Assembly: GCA_963816985.1 (NCBI GenBank)
Contig: CAWFMF010000001.1
Span: 1 to 64,000 of the forward strand
Source: JAIVJM01 sp963816985
GTDB taxonomy: Bacteria; Acidobacteriota; Blastocatellia; Pyrinomonadales; Pyrinomonadaceae
DNA: 64,000 bases
Direction: 5' to 3'
In this document: positions 63,991-64,000 of the stretch, piece after piece
Numbering within the stretch: position 1 is the stretch's first letter
Layout: every line of letters begins with the position of its first letter
Notes under the pieces: model-generated
What the model was told of the DNA's origin: nothing
The model's input: the letters and a program-made list of their open reading frames with translations, nothing else
The model's database searches: none
Position numbers and translations under genes: made by a program

Positions 63991-64000
63991 TTATTCCGCG

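Overview
The window is GC-rich bacterial chromosome, densely coded on both strands, with no rRNA, tRNA, CRISPR array or transposase that I can recognise. The gene mix points to an acidobacterium, probably of the Blastocatellia type: a TPR-bearing Ser/Thr kinase, a secreted 'Acidobacterial VWFA-related' protein, several secreted metallopeptidases, many sigma-54 activators and the futalosine route to menaquinone. The taxonomy is inference from gene content; no marker gene was searched.

Region by region. 1-3100: a divergent Ser/Thr kinase with two frame breaks. 3069-8276: the most unusual locus. It holds a strong sigma-70-type promoter, a 98-residue peptide whose tail looks like a lanthipeptide core, and a LanKC-like enzyme with lyase and kinase parts but no cyclase. 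Tail to tail with the enzyme lies an FHA-GAF-AAA+ sigma-54 activator. That activator diverges from a papain-like peptidase gene preceded by a good -24/-12 element. 8447-18386: secreted M36 peptidase, small Cys-rich protein, YcaQ-like protein, hybrid histidine kinase, a 12-residue-repeat secreted protein and a frameshifted HtrA. 18586-24087: a PilS/PilR-like pair (PilR carries an in-frame TGA), a lower-GC DUF433/DUF5615 toxin-antitoxin-like pair, then two tandem type IV pilins behind a sigma-54-like promoter. 24324-27214: ABC permease, TPR protein and ABC ATPase. 27494-33931: a signalling block with two histidine kinases, a single-domain receiver, an RsbRD-like sensor and an NtrC-type regulator.

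34023-50172 is mostly housekeeping: QueD, thioredoxin-like protein, DinG-type helicase, GlyA, S41 peptidase, Lgt overlapping a large metallopeptidase, ProS, an alpha-oxoamine synthase, an LCAT-like lipase and LarB. 50754-56074 is a menaquinone (futalosine) group: UbiX-like, GNAT, MqnP-like, Uma2, MqnE, a small coiled-coil protein and MqnD. 56278-63767 carries a LolA-like protein, PlsC, a broken M14 peptidase, a VWA protein and GlgC.

The most striking non-coding feature is a set of long intergenic inverted repeats. At eight loci the arms are built from 7-base units (for example GAACGAT, GAATGAT, GTTCAAA, AAAGGCA) facing each other across a short loop, and a ninth locus has a single arm. They sit right at gene ends and sometimes supply stop codons or the termini of proteins. 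A second class is a GC-rich three-hairpin element (two copies) and a third begins TGTAGGGGCAGGGC (two copies). Four genes have broken frames, which may be true decay or assembly error.
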